Shown one piece after another: positions 8,214-17,530 of a DNA stretch of 64,000 nt. Under the pieces are notes generated by a model, which was not told the origin of the DNA, ran no database searches, and worked only from the letters and a program-made list of their open reading frames with translations. Source of the DNA: Roseiflexus sp034432635 (GTDB lineage Bacteria; Chloroflexota; Chloroflexia; Chloroflexales; Roseiflexaceae); contig DAOUBK010000071.1 in NCBI GenBank assembly GCA_034432635.1, positions 80,928 through 144,927 of the forward strand, given 5' to 3'. Both the position numbers and the translations under genes were made by a program. Positions within the stretch are counted from its first letter, which is position 1. Every line of letters begins with the position of its first letter.

Positions 8214-8981
8214 TCAATCCTCAATCCTCACCTGTGCGATCTCCATCCACTGCGCACCCGGTACGTCGAGCAGACCCCAACCGAACTCACCGTGCGGCGT
8301 GGCGATCAGCCATTGGTTATCGACCCACGCGACAAAGCCAAGCCGACCACGCGGCGCACAGTCGGTTTCGTGAACGACCTGACCATCGATCAGGAAACGC
8401 GCGCCGCCGGTCAGCCATTCGAGTGTGAAGGTGCGGAATGTATCGTCCGGCGGCGGGATGAGCGCCTCGCTGACCGCAAGCGCGCGCTGAACCCGATGCC
8501 AGAGGCGCTCATAGATGCCGGGCAGACGATTTGCCAGCATCACCAGTGGCGCAACCGGCGCCCAGCGCAACGCCTGGCGCGTGGTTGCATCAATCGTCGC
8601 AACTTTCCATCCGCAACCCGGAACGCCATACGCCAGCGGCATACTGGCAGGCGGCGAGGCATAGAAGAACCAGATCGCCGCCGGCAATACCGGCAACACT
8701 CTCCCAATCGGCGAAATGGGCGCATTCCAGAAACCGAAGCCTGCCGTTCCCCGCACAGGCGTCCCCACCCGCGCTACCACCGTCAGGCGCAGTGGGGCGC
8801 GCCAGGGGAAGCGATGGCGCGGCAGACCGGTGTAATCGTCGATCTGGGCATTCGCATAGCGCCGTGTTGTCGCGCCGGCAACCACAAAACGCATGCAATC
8901 AGGAGTCAGAACCAGGCGACCACCGCCGGTCTGCGTGAGTCGCCAGCCTGGCTGGGGCCGTGGACGAAATGTTTCGTTCAT
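8214..8981 (-). CDS. conserved hypothetical, GH16/laminin-G-like jelly-roll protein
   Basis: 255 residues rich in Trp, Arg and Pro, with alternating beta-strand segments (LRLTVVARVGTPVRGTAGFGFWN, FRTFTLEWLTGGARFLIDGQVV, GRLGFVAWVDNQW). The last block is the kind of strand pair seen in concanavalin-like folds of family 16 glycoside hydrolases, but the GH16 catalytic ExDxxE is not visible, so a binding or structural role is more likely. No signal peptide. ATG at 8981; downstream neighbour on the same strand side is the S9 peptidase, separated by about 200 bases. Confidence 0.65.
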   Translation of the reverse strand: MNETFRPRPQPGWRLTQTGGGRLVLTPDCMRFVVAGATTRRYANAQIDDYTGLPRHRFPWRAPLRLTVVARVGTPVRGTAGFGFWNAPISPIGRVLPVLPAAIWFFYASPPASMPLAYGVPGCGWKVATIDATTRQALRWAPVAPLVMLANRLPGIYERLWHRVQRALAVSEALIPPPDDTFRTFTLEWLTGGARFLIDGQVVHETDCAPRGRLGFVAWVDNQWLIATPHGEFGWGLLDVPGAQWMEIAQVRIED

Positions 8982-9189
8982 AGGACGTTCTGGCGCTGGT
9001 TGTCTACGGACGTTCCCATTCTACGATGAAGTGGTCGCTCTCCGGTAAAAAACTGCGCCCCTGGAAGACTCCAGGGACGCAGCCGCGCCACGGTCGGGGG
9101 AGCGCGTACAGGCGCCTGCGTTTCCATTGTCATCGACGAATATAACCATGTGGTAACCATCCTGTGTCGTAGAGCGCTTGTTTGTGGTC

Positions 9190-11124
9190 TTAAAGATTGT
9201 CGATCTGGATCGGTTCAACCGGATCGGTAGGTTCAAATCCCAGAATGCGCGCGTAGAAGTACAACTCGGCTTCCAGCGCCTGGATGATCGTCTCTGCCTT
9301 GCGGAAGCCGTGCTGTTCGCCTTCGAATGCCAGATATGCGACCGGTATCCCCTTTGCGCGCAGGGCTGCTGCCATGCGTTCGGACTGATCCGGCGGCACA
9401 ACTCTGTCTTCCAGCCCTTGCAGAAAGATGACCGGACAGTTGAGCTGGTCGATATGGCGGATCGGTGAACGTGCGTGGTAGAGATCGATGCGCTCAGGGT
9501 ACGGTCCGATCAGACGGTCGAGGTAGCGTGACTCGAACTTGTGCGTATCACGCGCTAGCGCCTCGAGGTCGCTGACACCGTAGTAGCTGGCGCCGGCTGT
9601 GAACACCCGGCGAAAAGTGAGCGCCGCCAGTGTTGTGTAGCCGCCGGCGCTGCCGCCAGCAATGATCAATCGCGCCGGATCGGCGAGACCGCGTGCCGCC
9701 AGGTATGCTGCCGCGTTGCAGCAATCATCCACATCGACGGTCCCCCAGCGTCCGTCGAGGCGCTGACGGTATGCACGTCCGAAGCCGGTGCTGCCGCCGT
9801 AATTGACATCCATTACCGCAATGCCGCGACTCGTCCAGAACTGGATGCCGGGATCGAACGATGCCGACGTGGCGCCAGTCGGTCCACCGTGGCTGAGCAC
9901 GAGTAGCGGCGGTTTTTCGTCATCAGGCGCGCGAAAGTCGCGGTTGCACGGCGGATAATAGAAGCCGAATGCCGTCACGCCGCCTTCGGTTGGAAATTCC
10001 ACCACTTGCGGCGTCGAGATGTAGCCGGGATCGATCTGCATATCCATCGAACGGCGAATGGTCGTCAGCGCTCCACTCGCCAGGTCGAGCATCACCAGCG
10101 TCGCGGGCGTGCTCGATGAAGCACCGATGAAGACAACCCTGCCATCGGCGGCGCGCGGACCGCTGAAGCCGAAGTCGCTGAACGGCAGGGTGAGCGGCGT
10201 CAGAACGTTGCGCTCCACATCGAGCGTTGCCATCTTTTTTTCGCCGCGCTCGATATACGTGCATACCAGTCGCCCTGCCGATTCGACGGCATAGGTGCGC
10301 GCACTGAACACCCACAGCGGCAGACCGAACTCAGCCTCCATGGGGCAGAGCGCCTCGACATTGCCTGATCGCCAGCGGTAGAGGTTCCACCATCCGGTGC
10401 GTTCGGCAACGAAATAGAGTGCGCCGTCGAGTCCCCACTCAGGTTGAAAGGCGGCGTCATACGGTCCGCCTGCGATCCGTTCGGCGGTTCCCGGCGAACC
10501 ATCCTCGCGCAACGGCGCAACCCACAGTTCGGCAGCATCCCATGGCATGTTCGGATGATTCCAGGAGAGCCACGCCAGCCGAGTTCCGTCCGGGCTGAGA
10601 CGCGGGCTGGCGTAGAAATCGGACCCTGCAACCAGAATCTGCTGTGGCGTCGTCCCGTCGAGTGGAACGGCAACAATCGCATTGACCGCTTCGCCATCAC
10701 CGGAATGATCCTCGCGCACGCAGATCAGACGGTTCCGCCTGTGATCAATGGTCATATCTGCATAACGCCACGGCGCTTCAGGCGAAACGGGGATCGGCGT
10801 TTCACCCGCTTGCTGGCGGTAGATGCGGTGGTCGGCAAAATTGCTGAAGTAGATCACGCTGCGATCAACCGTGTACGGAGCGCCACCATATTCGTGGACG
10901 CGGGTGCGCACGTTGAAGCCGGGCGGGGTCACATCGGCAATTGTCCCATCGACACTACGCCGTACGATGACCACCCGCCCGCCCTCGGCTGGTCGTCCTT
11001 CGAGCCAGTAGATATCGTCGCCATCGAGGGCGATGTCGTTCAACGAAACACCCGATGTTGCCACCAGCGCGGCGGTGATTGGCGAGCGCCATGCACCGTA
11101 TGGCGCGATCTGCGAATGAGGCAT
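9190..11124 (-). CDS. S9 family prolyl oligopeptidase / acylaminoacyl-peptidase
   Basis: 644 residues: N-terminal beta-propeller (WD-like repeats such as LSPDGTRLAWLSWN) and a C-terminal alpha/beta-hydrolase domain. Catalytic serine in GGSAGGY near residue 490, aspartate in LEDRVVPPDQS, histidine in GEQHGFRKAE. Oxyanion and fold motif LSHGGPTGATS precede them. No signal peptide, so cytoplasmic peptide turnover is expected. I start at MPHSQIAPYG (11124), with GGGAGAAA just upstream; an earlier ATG at 11142 is possible. Single gene. Confidence 0.93.
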   Translation of the reverse strand: MPHSQIAPYGAWRSPITAALVATSGVSLNDIALDGDDIYWLEGRPAEGGRVVIVRRSVDGTIADVTPPGFNVRTRVHEYGGAPYTVDRSVIYFSNFADHRIYRQQAGETPIPVSPEAPWRYADMTIDHRRNRLICVREDHSGDGEAVNAIVAVPLDGTTPQQILVAGSDFYASPRLSPDGTRLAWLSWNHPNMPWDAAELWVAPLREDGSPGTAERIAGGPYDAAFQPEWGLDGALYFVAERTGWWNLYRWRSGNVEALCPMEAEFGLPLWVFSARTYAVESAGRLVCTYIERGEKKMATLDVERNVLTPLTLPFSDFGFSGPRAADGRVVFIGASSSTPATLVMLDLASGALTTIRRSMDMQIDPGYISTPQVVEFPTEGGVTAFGFYYPPCNRDFRAPDDEKPPLLVLSHGGPTGATSASFDPGIQFWTSRGIAVMDVNYGGSTGFGRAYRQRLDGRWGTVDVDDCCNAAAYLAARGLADPARLIIAGGSAGGYTTLAALTFRRVFTAGASYYGVSDLEALARDTHKFESRYLDRLIGPYPERIDLYHARSPIRHIDQLNCPVIFLQGLEDRVVPPDQSERMAAALRAKGIPVAYLAFEGEQHGFRKAETIIQALEAELYFYARILGFEPTDPVEPIQIDNL

Positions 11125-11275
11125 GAGGTTTCTCCCATTCATAAACCCGGAATGACGGACAGCACCTGCGTTATCCATAAGACACTGAGCATGACCATTG
11201 AAAGAGCGAATATCTCCATGTGCCCGATCGGTAGAGTGCGACACATATCGTTCAGTATATCATCCGGACAGGCGC

Positions 11276-12601
11276 TCAGATCGCGGCGGTATCGACATGG
11301 CGCAGACGATAGAGCAGTTCACCGGCTTTTGGCACGAGGAGCAACCCTTCCGCCTCGCGTCCTGCCCATTCGGCGGGGTCGATTGTCGCGGGATCGCAGT
11401 AGCCGATATGGTGGGCAGCGCAGCGTTCCGGCGAAATGCCGGTTGCTAGCGTCACGCGAATACGCCGTCGCTCACCCCGCTCCGGATCGTACTCGCCGAT
11501 GCCGGCGAGATGGGTGCTGTGCGCCAGAACGCCCCATGGGTAATGGCGGAAGCGATCCCACTGCCGGACAAAATAGTCGCGCACATGGTATCCAATTTCT
11601 GCCAGTGTTGCGCCGTGGGTCGTACTGAATTCGGTAATGTGCGGCGCATAGATGATGATCTCACCCCCGTCGGCAACCACCGGCTCGAGTTTGTACATGC
11701 CCTTGGCAGCGGTCCACATATCCTGGTACATGTCCGGTACAACCGACAGCACCCGCCGGAATGGGCGATCAACGTAACGGATATGCACCTGCGCCGAGAG
11801 GTTGGCGGCAGCCTGCCAGGCTGCTTCCGGTGGACCGCTAAAGATGCCGCAGAGTCGTCCGTTCTCCGGCGTAACGACAACCGCAAGGCACCATTTCGGT
11901 GTCGGCACGAGCGCAGCCGCATAGTCGATCAGGCGCCGCACCGGCGTTGTGCCCGGTACCCCGATAATCGCGTAACTGGTGATCAATGCGCCGAGCCAGT
12001 GCGATACGTCGATCACCTCACGTCCGCTGATACCGGGGAACAGATATTTGTTGCCGCCGGAGAACCCGACGACCTCGTGGGGGAATACGGGTCCGCAGAT
12101 CAGAAGCAGATCGTACTCCAGCGCCTTCCGGTTGATCCGCACCTCGACCGGTACATCCAGCAGTCCGTTGCTCAACACACTGATCGTGGCAGCGCTGATA
12201 GCGCCAACCGAAACGAACGTAGCCGGGTCTGACCATTCGTGGTTGAAGACGCGAACGCCGCGAAAGGTCGTTTCCCATTCGTCTGGCGTTACTCCGAGGT
12301 GCCGGTTGATCTGTGCAGGACTCATCGGTTGATGCGTTCCGAGCGCTATCAGTACGTCGAGCGTGGCGACGCACGGGGCGAGGGCTGCGTGGATGCAGCG
12401 GAACAACAGTGGCAGTGGTACGGTGCGCGTTCCATCCGGTACGATGAGCAGCACCCGTCGCCCATCGACAGCGAGCGGTTCCAGCCCCTTGTGCACGATG
12501 GCGGCAACCTCATCGTCGTTGAGGAAATGCGCGCTATTGCCGGTTCCGTGGAATCGTGCCGGAAACTCGATAGGTGTGGTGTTCTGGTGCGGTATCTGCA
12601 T
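11276..12601 (-). CDS. LarA-family nickel-pincer racemase/epimerase (DUF2088)
   Basis: 441 residues related to lactate racemase LarA. The residues that hold the nickel-pincer nucleotide align exactly by spacing: Asp56 and Arg59 in PDGTRTVP, His90 in GTH, His175 in PHEVVG, Lys185 in SGGNKYLFPG (covalent cofactor attachment in LarA) and His201 in VSHW. So a working 2-hydroxyacid racemase/epimerase is likely; the substrate need not be lactate, since the family also has malate, sugar-acid and other members. The cofactor makers LarB/C/E are not in this window. Diverges from the histidine kinase across a repeat-filled 110-base gap. Confidence 0.88.
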   Translation of the reverse strand: MQIPHQNTTPIEFPARFHGTGNSAHFLNDDEVAAIVHKGLEPLAVDGRRVLLIVPDGTRTVPLPLLFRCIHAALAPCVATLDVLIALGTHQPMSPAQINRHLGVTPDEWETTFRGVRVFNHEWSDPATFVSVGAISAATISVLSNGLLDVPVEVRINRKALEYDLLLICGPVFPHEVVGFSGGNKYLFPGISGREVIDVSHWLGALITSYAIIGVPGTTPVRRLIDYAAALVPTPKWCLAVVVTPENGRLCGIFSGPPEAAWQAAANLSAQVHIRYVDRPFRRVLSVVPDMYQDMWTAAKGMYKLEPVVADGGEIIIYAPHITEFSTTHGATLAEIGYHVRDYFVRQWDRFRHYPWGVLAHSTHLAGIGEYDPERGERRRIRVTLATGISPERCAAHHIGYCDPATIDPAEWAGREAEGLLLVPKAGELLYRLRHVDTAAI

Positions 12602-12613
12602 GGCTGTTCCTGA

Positions 12614-12680
12614 TGTTCAATGTTCCAACATTCAACGTTCCAACGTTCAACGTTCAGCGTTCAGCGTTCAACGCCCCAAC
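12614..12680. repeat. low-complexity TTCAACG repeat tract
   Basis: Tandem degenerate units of TTCAACGTTC(C) with TTCAGCG variants fill the gap between the LarA-like gene and the kinase. The same motif on the other strand (AACGTTGA) fills 48605-48706. Confidence 0.75.
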
Positions 12681-12700
12681 CTTCCTGCCGCTCGAAGTGC

Positions 12701-12706
12701 TATAAT
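12701..12706 (+). promoter_or_regulatory. -10 element seven bases before the kinase ATG
   Basis: TATAAT at 12701-12706 with the ATG at 12714. A start 7-8 bases downstream would coincide with the ATG, so the mRNA would be leaderless; no Shine-Dalgarno sequence is visible. The -35 region is poor. Confidence 0.45.
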
Positions 12707-12713
12707 CAAAGCC

Positions 12714-14225
12714 ATGTCGATACGCACCCGGTTGACAGTTTCATACGTCGGCTTTTTTGCGATTGCACTCCTGGCGCTGCATGCTGGATTGTACCTGATC
12801 GTGCGCAGCGCACTGCTGAACAGCGTCGATAACGAGTTGCGGCTCGGCGTCGAAGTGCTACGACGCGGCTTTGCCGAGAGCAATCAGACGCCATACGGCT
12901 ACTTCCGCGATGATCAGTTGCGCGCCATTCTGTTGCGCCAGCCGCCGGTGCGCGACTTCGAGGCGACCAGTCTGTACGTCCAGTTTTTCGACACCGACGG
13001 CGATCTTGTCGGTCGCTCGCCGAACATTGGCGATGGCGAACTGGCGACGGCGCTTGCGCTCGACCGGGAGCGCTTTGACAGTGCGCTCGAAGGTAACGAG
13101 CGCATCACAACTCTCGAACACGGAAACATCCGTGTGCGTGAGTTGATGGCGCCGCTGATGTTCTTTAATCCGGTCACCCGTCGCGAAGAAGTCGTCGGTG
13201 TTCTCCAGGTTGCACGTTCAATGACGGAAACCCAACATGCGCTGCAACTTCTCTTCTATGCCTTGACTTTCGGTGGCGTGATTGTCCTGCTGGCGGCGGC
13301 GCGTGGCGGCGCATGGCTGACGCGTGCTGCCTTTCGCCCGATTGATGAGATTGCGCAAACAGCACAGAGTATTGTGCGCGCCGAAGATTTGAGCCGGCGC
13401 ATTCCGGTGCCGCCAGCCGCCGATGAGTTACAGCGTCTGACGATTACAGTCAACGATCTGCTGGCGCGCATGGAGGAACTTTTCAATACCCAGCGTCGCT
13501 TCATTGCCGATGTGTCCCATGAGTTACGCACACCGCTGACGGCGATGCAGGGCAATCTCGAAGTGCTGGCGCGCGGCGCAGCGCGCGACCCACAGTTGCT
13601 GAGTGAGTCGCTCGATGATATGCGCCGTGAAGTTGCCCGGTTGATCCGTATGGTCAATGATCTGCTCTTGCTGGCACGCAGCGATGCCGGTATTCAGATC
13701 CGCCGCGATCCCGTCGAACTCGATACGCTGCTTCTCGAAACGTACCGTGAGTTGCGTCTGCTGGCGGGTCAGGTGCATCTCCGCATCGGCGAGGAAGATC
13801 AGGTAGTAGTGACGGGCGATCGTGATCGCATCAAGCAGGCGCTTCTCAATCTCGGCGTCAATGCCATTCAGCACACGCCGCCTGGTGGCGAGGTGACGTT
13901 GAGCCTGACAGTGCGCAACGGATGTGCCGCGTTGAGTGTCGCCGATACAGGATATGGCATTGCGCCACAGGATCTGCCGCACATTTTCGATCGTTTCTAT
14001 CGCGCGGATCGTTCCCGTAGTCGCAACGGCGGCGCAGGACTAGGATTGTCCATCGTTCGTTCAGTGGTCGAGGCGCACAGCGGGCAGGTGCTGGTGAGCA
14101 GCGAACCGGGCAGGGGAAGCGTCTTTACGATGCTGTTACCGCTGGCAGTTCAACCCGATCAGACGTCCTCGCTCGACATCAAACCCGCCCCTGAACCTGC
14201 CCCTCAAACGGTCGATGCCGCATGA
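12714..14225 (+). CDS. HAMP sensor histidine kinase
   Basis: 503 residues. N-terminal membrane segment (YVGFFAIALLALHAGLYLIV), an extracytoplasmic sensing region of about 140 residues, a second membrane segment (LFYALTFGGVIVLLAAA), HAMP (FRPIDEIAQTAQSIV), HisKA with phospho-acceptor His in DVSHELRTPLTAM (about residue 269), and HATPase with N box (LNLGVNAIQHTPPGG), DTGYGI and GGAGLGLSIV. Complete enzyme. No response regulator gene is adjacent, so its partner is elsewhere. ATGA overlap links it to the broken SLC13 gene. Start chosen at MSIRTRLTVSY because longer in-frame sequence is repeat DNA. Confidence 0.93.
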   Translation: MSIRTRLTVSYVGFFAIALLALHAGLYLIVRSALLNSVDNELRLGVEVLRRGFAESNQTPYGYFRDDQLRAILLRQPPVRDFEATSLYVQFFDTDGDLVGRSPNIGDGELATALALDRERFDSALEGNERITTLEHGNIRVRELMAPLMFFNPVTRREEVVGVLQVARSMTETQHALQLLFYALTFGGVIVLLAAARGGAWLTRAAFRPIDEIAQTAQSIVRAEDLSRRIPVPPAADELQRLTITVNDLLARMEELFNTQRRFIADVSHELRTPLTAMQGNLEVLARGAARDPQLLSESLDDMRREVARLIRMVNDLLLLARSDAGIQIRRDPVELDTLLLETYRELRLLAGQVHLRIGEEDQVVVTGDRDRIKQALLNLGVNAIQHTPPGGEVTLSLTVRNGCAALSVADTGYGIAPQDLPHIFDRFYRADRSRSRNGGAGLGLSIVRSVVEAHSGQVLVSSEPGRGSVFTMLLPLAVQPDQTSSLDIKPAPEPAPQTVDAA

Positions 14226-14742
14226 ACCTCGAGATGATCATCGTCTTCGCTATCCTGACGCTGACGGTCATCCTGTTTGCCAGTGATCGTCTGCGCCTGG
14301 ATGTGGTTGCTCTGATGGCGGTGTTGTTGCTGCTCCTGACCGGCGTTCTGACGCCTGCCGAAGCCCTTGCCGGATTTTCTGAATTGCGAGTGGGTTGACG
14401 GCAACCTTTGGCGCGGTGAGTCCACTGGTGTTGATGGCCGGTCTCTTTATGTTGACGGCGATCTTCAGTCAGTTCATTTCTAATACCGCCACGACGGTGT
14501 TGATGGCACCGATTGCATTACAGGCAGCGAACGAACTTGGCGTATCACCGTATCTGCTCCTTATGATTATCGCGCTTGCGGCTTCGACTGCCTTCGCCAC
14601 ACCGGTAGCATCGCCGGTCAATACGCTGGTGCTGGGACCGGGCGGTTACCGTTTCACCAATTTCGTGCGGGTGGGAACGCCGCTGCTTGTAGCGATGCTG
14701 ATCGCATCGCTGCTGGTGGTGCCGGTGCTGTTTCCGTTGTAG
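14222..14742 (+). pseudogene. SLC13/CitT-type transporter with large internal deletion
   Basis: The first 55 residues (MNLEMIIVFAILTLTVILFA ... LTPAEALAGFSE, frame 2) match the N-terminus of SLC13-family Na+/anion permeases, then the frame ends at a TGA at 14396. From about 14398 in another frame come the last about 110 residues of the same family (FSQFISNTATTVLMAPIALQ ... PVASPVNTLVLGPGGYRF). The family is about 590 residues long, so some 400 residues, including the TrkA-C regulatory domains, are gone. Junction near 14380-14400. Start overlaps the kinase stop (ATGA), suggesting a former translational pair. Confidence 0.85.
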
Positions 14743-14782
14743 GCAGCAGAGGAGTGGGTGAATCTGTGAATACAGCAGTTGC

Positions 14783-14844
14783 TTTACACGGAATACGTGT
14801 GTAGTATAATATAGCGCATTCCTCTATTATAGTGTGTCACACTA
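14783..14844 (+). promoter_or_regulatory. ABC sugar operon promoter and operator-like palindrome
   Basis: TTTACA (14783-14788), 16-base spacer, TATAAT (14805-14810). Downstream at 14830-14844 is a perfect inverted repeat TAGTGTG-T-CACACTA, located about 15-30 bases after the expected start, suited to a LacI/GntR-type repressor. No regulator gene is adjacent. Confidence 0.7.
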
Positions 14845-14907
14845 TGACACGAGTCTGGATATATCGGGCTGTATTTCGCTTGATCGTCATCGCTTCGAAT
14901 ATCGGCT

Positions 14908-16416
14908 ATGACATTGCTGCTTGAAATGCGAGGCATCAGCAAGCGTTTTGGTGGAACGCAGGCGCTCGATCAGGTTGATTTCTCCCTGGATCGTGGTGAA
15001 GTCGTCGGTCTGTTAGGAGAAAATGGCGCCGGTAAATCAACCCTTATCAAAATCCTCGCAGGTGTGCACCGCATGGATCAGGGTGCAATCTTCATCGATG
15101 GGAAGCCGGTTGTCTTTCAAACACCGCAGGATGCGCAACGCCTCGGAATCGCTGTTATCTATCAGGAATTGAATCTCACCCCCAATCAAACCGTTGCTGA
15201 AAATGTGTTTCTCCACCACCCACAGCGCATGAACGGCATTCTGGGGAAGATTGGCATTGTTGATTATCGTCGGCGTGAGCGTGAGACTGCCGCTTTACTC
15301 GCTCAACTGGGCATTACCGGTCTTGATCTCCGACGCAAAGTAGGGGAGTTGTCGGTAGCGTTTCAGCAATTGACCGAGATCGCCAAAGCTCTGGCACTGG
15401 AAGCGCGTCTGATTGTGATGGATGAGCCAACATCGGCGCTACCCGATGAGGAAGTGGATCATCTGTTTGAGATCGTTCGTCGGTTGCGTCAGCAAGGTCT
15501 GGGAGTTGTGTTCGTTTCCCATCGGCTGAACGAGGTTCGATCTATCTGCGATCGGATCGTGGTACTGCGGGATGGAAAGAATGCCGGTGCTTTGCCAGTA
15601 CATGAGGTTTCTGATGATCGCATCATTGCGATGATGGTAGGACGGTCCATCGATAATCTCTACCCCAAGCGTCCGGCAACTCCTGGCGATGTGGTCCTGG
15701 AAGTCCAGGGCCTCACCCGCCGCGGGATCATTGAAGACATTTCGTTTCACCTGCGCGCAGGTGAGGTGGTTGGTCTAGCAGGACTAGTTGGCTCAGGGCG
15801 CACCGAAGTGGCGCGTGCCATCTTTGGCGCAGATCGTATTGATAAGGGAACAATTCGTCTCAATGGAAAGCCGGTGTGCATTCGGTCGCCGCAAGATGCA
15901 CGGAATCTGGGGATCGGTTATGTTCCTGAAGATCGGAAGGTGCAGGGACTGGTTCCCGGTATGACTGTGCGTGATAATGTCACGCTCGCTGTCCTTCGTC
16001 AACTGGCACACGCCGGTCAGGTAGTTGATCGGTCGGTACTGGAAGAGGTTGCCCGGCGCTACATCCACGAACTACACCTGCGTCCGCCGCGAACCGACCT
16101 GCCGGTTGGATCGCTCTCCGGTGGAAATCAGCAAAAGGTGGTGCTTGCGAAATGGCTGGCAGTTGATCTGAAGGTTCTGTTGCTGGATGAACCAACACGC
16201 GGCATCGACGTTGGAGCGAAAGCGGAGATCCATGGTCTGATCGATGAACTGGCGCATCGTGGTATGGCTATTCTGCTGATTTCTTCTGAGTTGCCCGAGG
16301 TTCTCGCCATGAGTGACCGTATTCTGGTGATGAGTGAAGGGTGCCTGGTGGGGGAACTGTCACGCGAGGAAGCGACGCAGGAGCGCATTCTGGCGCTGGC
16401 AAGCGGGAGAAAGTGA
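14908..16416 (+). CDS. sugar ABC transporter, ATP-binding subunit (RbsA type)
   Basis: 502 residues with two fused nucleotide-binding domains, as in ribose/xylose/galactose importers. First domain: Walker A GENGAGKST, Walker B LIVMDEPTSALPD; second: degenerate P-loop GLVGSGRTE, signature LSGGNQQKV, Walker B LLLDEPTRGIDVGA. Works at the inner face of the membrane with the permease and binding protein encoded just downstream. ATG at 14908; weak ribosome site. First gene of the operon. Confidence 0.95.
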   Translation: MTLLLEMRGISKRFGGTQALDQVDFSLDRGEVVGLLGENGAGKSTLIKILAGVHRMDQGAIFIDGKPVVFQTPQDAQRLGIAVIYQELNLTPNQTVAENVFLHHPQRMNGILGKIGIVDYRRRERETAALLAQLGITGLDLRRKVGELSVAFQQLTEIAKALALEARLIVMDEPTSALPDEEVDHLFEIVRRLRQQGLGVVFVSHRLNEVRSICDRIVVLRDGKNAGALPVHEVSDDRIIAMMVGRSIDNLYPKRPATPGDVVLEVQGLTRRGIIEDISFHLRAGEVVGLAGLVGSGRTEVARAIFGADRIDKGTIRLNGKPVCIRSPQDARNLGIGYVPEDRKVQGLVPGMTVRDNVTLAVLRQLAHAGQVVDRSVLEEVARRYIHELHLRPPRTDLPVGSLSGGNQQKVVLAKWLAVDLKVLLLDEPTRGIDVGAKAEIHGLIDELAHRGMAILLISSELPEVLAMSDRILVMSEGCLVGELSREEATQERILALASGRK

Positions 16417-16441
16417 CGGACGATGTTGCGAGGACTGGCTT

Positions 16442-17467
16442 ATGAGCAAAGACGCATCCGTTGAAAGCAAAAGTACGCCGGTTGTGGTTCAACAACCCGG
16501 TATGGTTCGCCGCTTTCTCCAACGTCCAGAGACAAGTATTGTCATCGTGCTGGTCGCGCTGAGTCTGTTTCTGTCACGAAGCAGCGATGCATTTCTCACG
16601 CCGGACAATCTGTTCAACATTTTGCGCAATAACGCGGATATTGCCATTGCCGCGCTAGGTGTGTCGCTGGTGATTATAGCTGGCGGGATCGATCTCTCGA
16701 TTGGATCGACAATGGCGCTGAGCGGGCTTGTGGCTGCCATCGCCGTCAGTCAGGGAGGAACAACAGCCTATCAGTTGCCCGGTTTCGGACTGCCGCCAAC
16801 ACTGGCATTTCTACTCGGGGTGCTGGCAGGCACGCTGGTTGGTCTGATCAACGGATTGCTCATTGTACGGCTCAAGATCCCCCCCTTCATCGCAACCCTG
16901 GGTATGCTGGGTGTTGTACGCGGTGTAGTCGTGGGGTTGACGAGCGGTCAAACCGTGCGAAACTTCCCGGTCGAGTTTACAAATCTCGGTCAGGGGTATG
17001 TCGGTCTGGTGCCGGTCCCGGTGATTTTTCTCATCGTGCTGGCTATCGTGGTCGGTCTCTTCCTGGCATATCATGTTTGGGGCACATATATTTATGCTAT
17101 CGGCGGCAATGAAACCAGCGCCGCACTTACCGGTTTACCGGTGGAGCGTGTCCGGATTCTGACCTATGTGTTGTCGGGAGCGCTTGCCGGTGTCGGTGGC
17201 GTGCTGGTGGTGGCGCGGTTAGGCGTTTCGGCGCCGACCCAGGCTCTGGGGTACGAACTGTTTGTGATTGCAGCAGCCGTCATCGGCGGAGTCAGTCTGT
17301 CTGGTGGACGTGGGACGGTGCTGGGCGCCGTTCTGGGCGCCTTTTTGATCGGGGTGTTGAATAACGCCCTGGTATTGCTGAGGGTCGAAAGTTACTGGCA
17401 ACAGGCGTTTACCGGCGGTATCATCTTGCTCTCAGCCCTGATCGATCGCCTGCGTCAACGACGCTAA
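16442..17467 (+). CDS. sugar ABC transporter permease (RbsC type)
   Basis: 341 residues, about ten membrane helices of the BPD_transp_2 family. Typical stretches: IAALGVSLVIIAGGIDLSIGS, IPPFIATLGMLGVVRG, YAIGGNETSAALTGLPVERV (EAA-like coupling loop), and SLSGGRGTVLGAVLGAFLIGV. Start MSKDASVESK at 16442, 25 bases after the ATPase stop; a longer upstream reading overlaps the ATPase and is not needed. Second gene of the operon. Confidence 0.94.
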   Translation: MSKDASVESKSTPVVVQQPGMVRRFLQRPETSIVIVLVALSLFLSRSSDAFLTPDNLFNILRNNADIAIAALGVSLVIIAGGIDLSIGSTMALSGLVAAIAVSQGGTTAYQLPGFGLPPTLAFLLGVLAGTLVGLINGLLIVRLKIPPFIATLGMLGVVRGVVVGLTSGQTVRNFPVEFTNLGQGYVGLVPVPVIFLIVLAIVVGLFLAYHVWGTYIYAIGGNETSAALTGLPVERVRILTYVLSGALAGVGGVLVVARLGVSAPTQALGYELFVIAAAVIGGVSLSGGRGTVLGAVLGAFLIGVLNNALVLLRVESYWQQAFTGGIILLSALIDRLRQRR

Positions 17468-17530
17468 GGAGGCATAGGGCGAGAATAGGTTGATAGATGT
17501 TCGTTCTCTCGTGATCAATGGAGGTTTCCA

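Noticed and set aside
9230..9240. tRNA T-loop-like GGTTCAAATCC
   Set aside because: Lies in the last codons of the S9 peptidase; no acceptor, D or anticodon stem around it.
10444..11628. 394-aa plus-strand ORF
   Set aside because: Antisense to the S9 peptidase and LarA-like genes; no motif.
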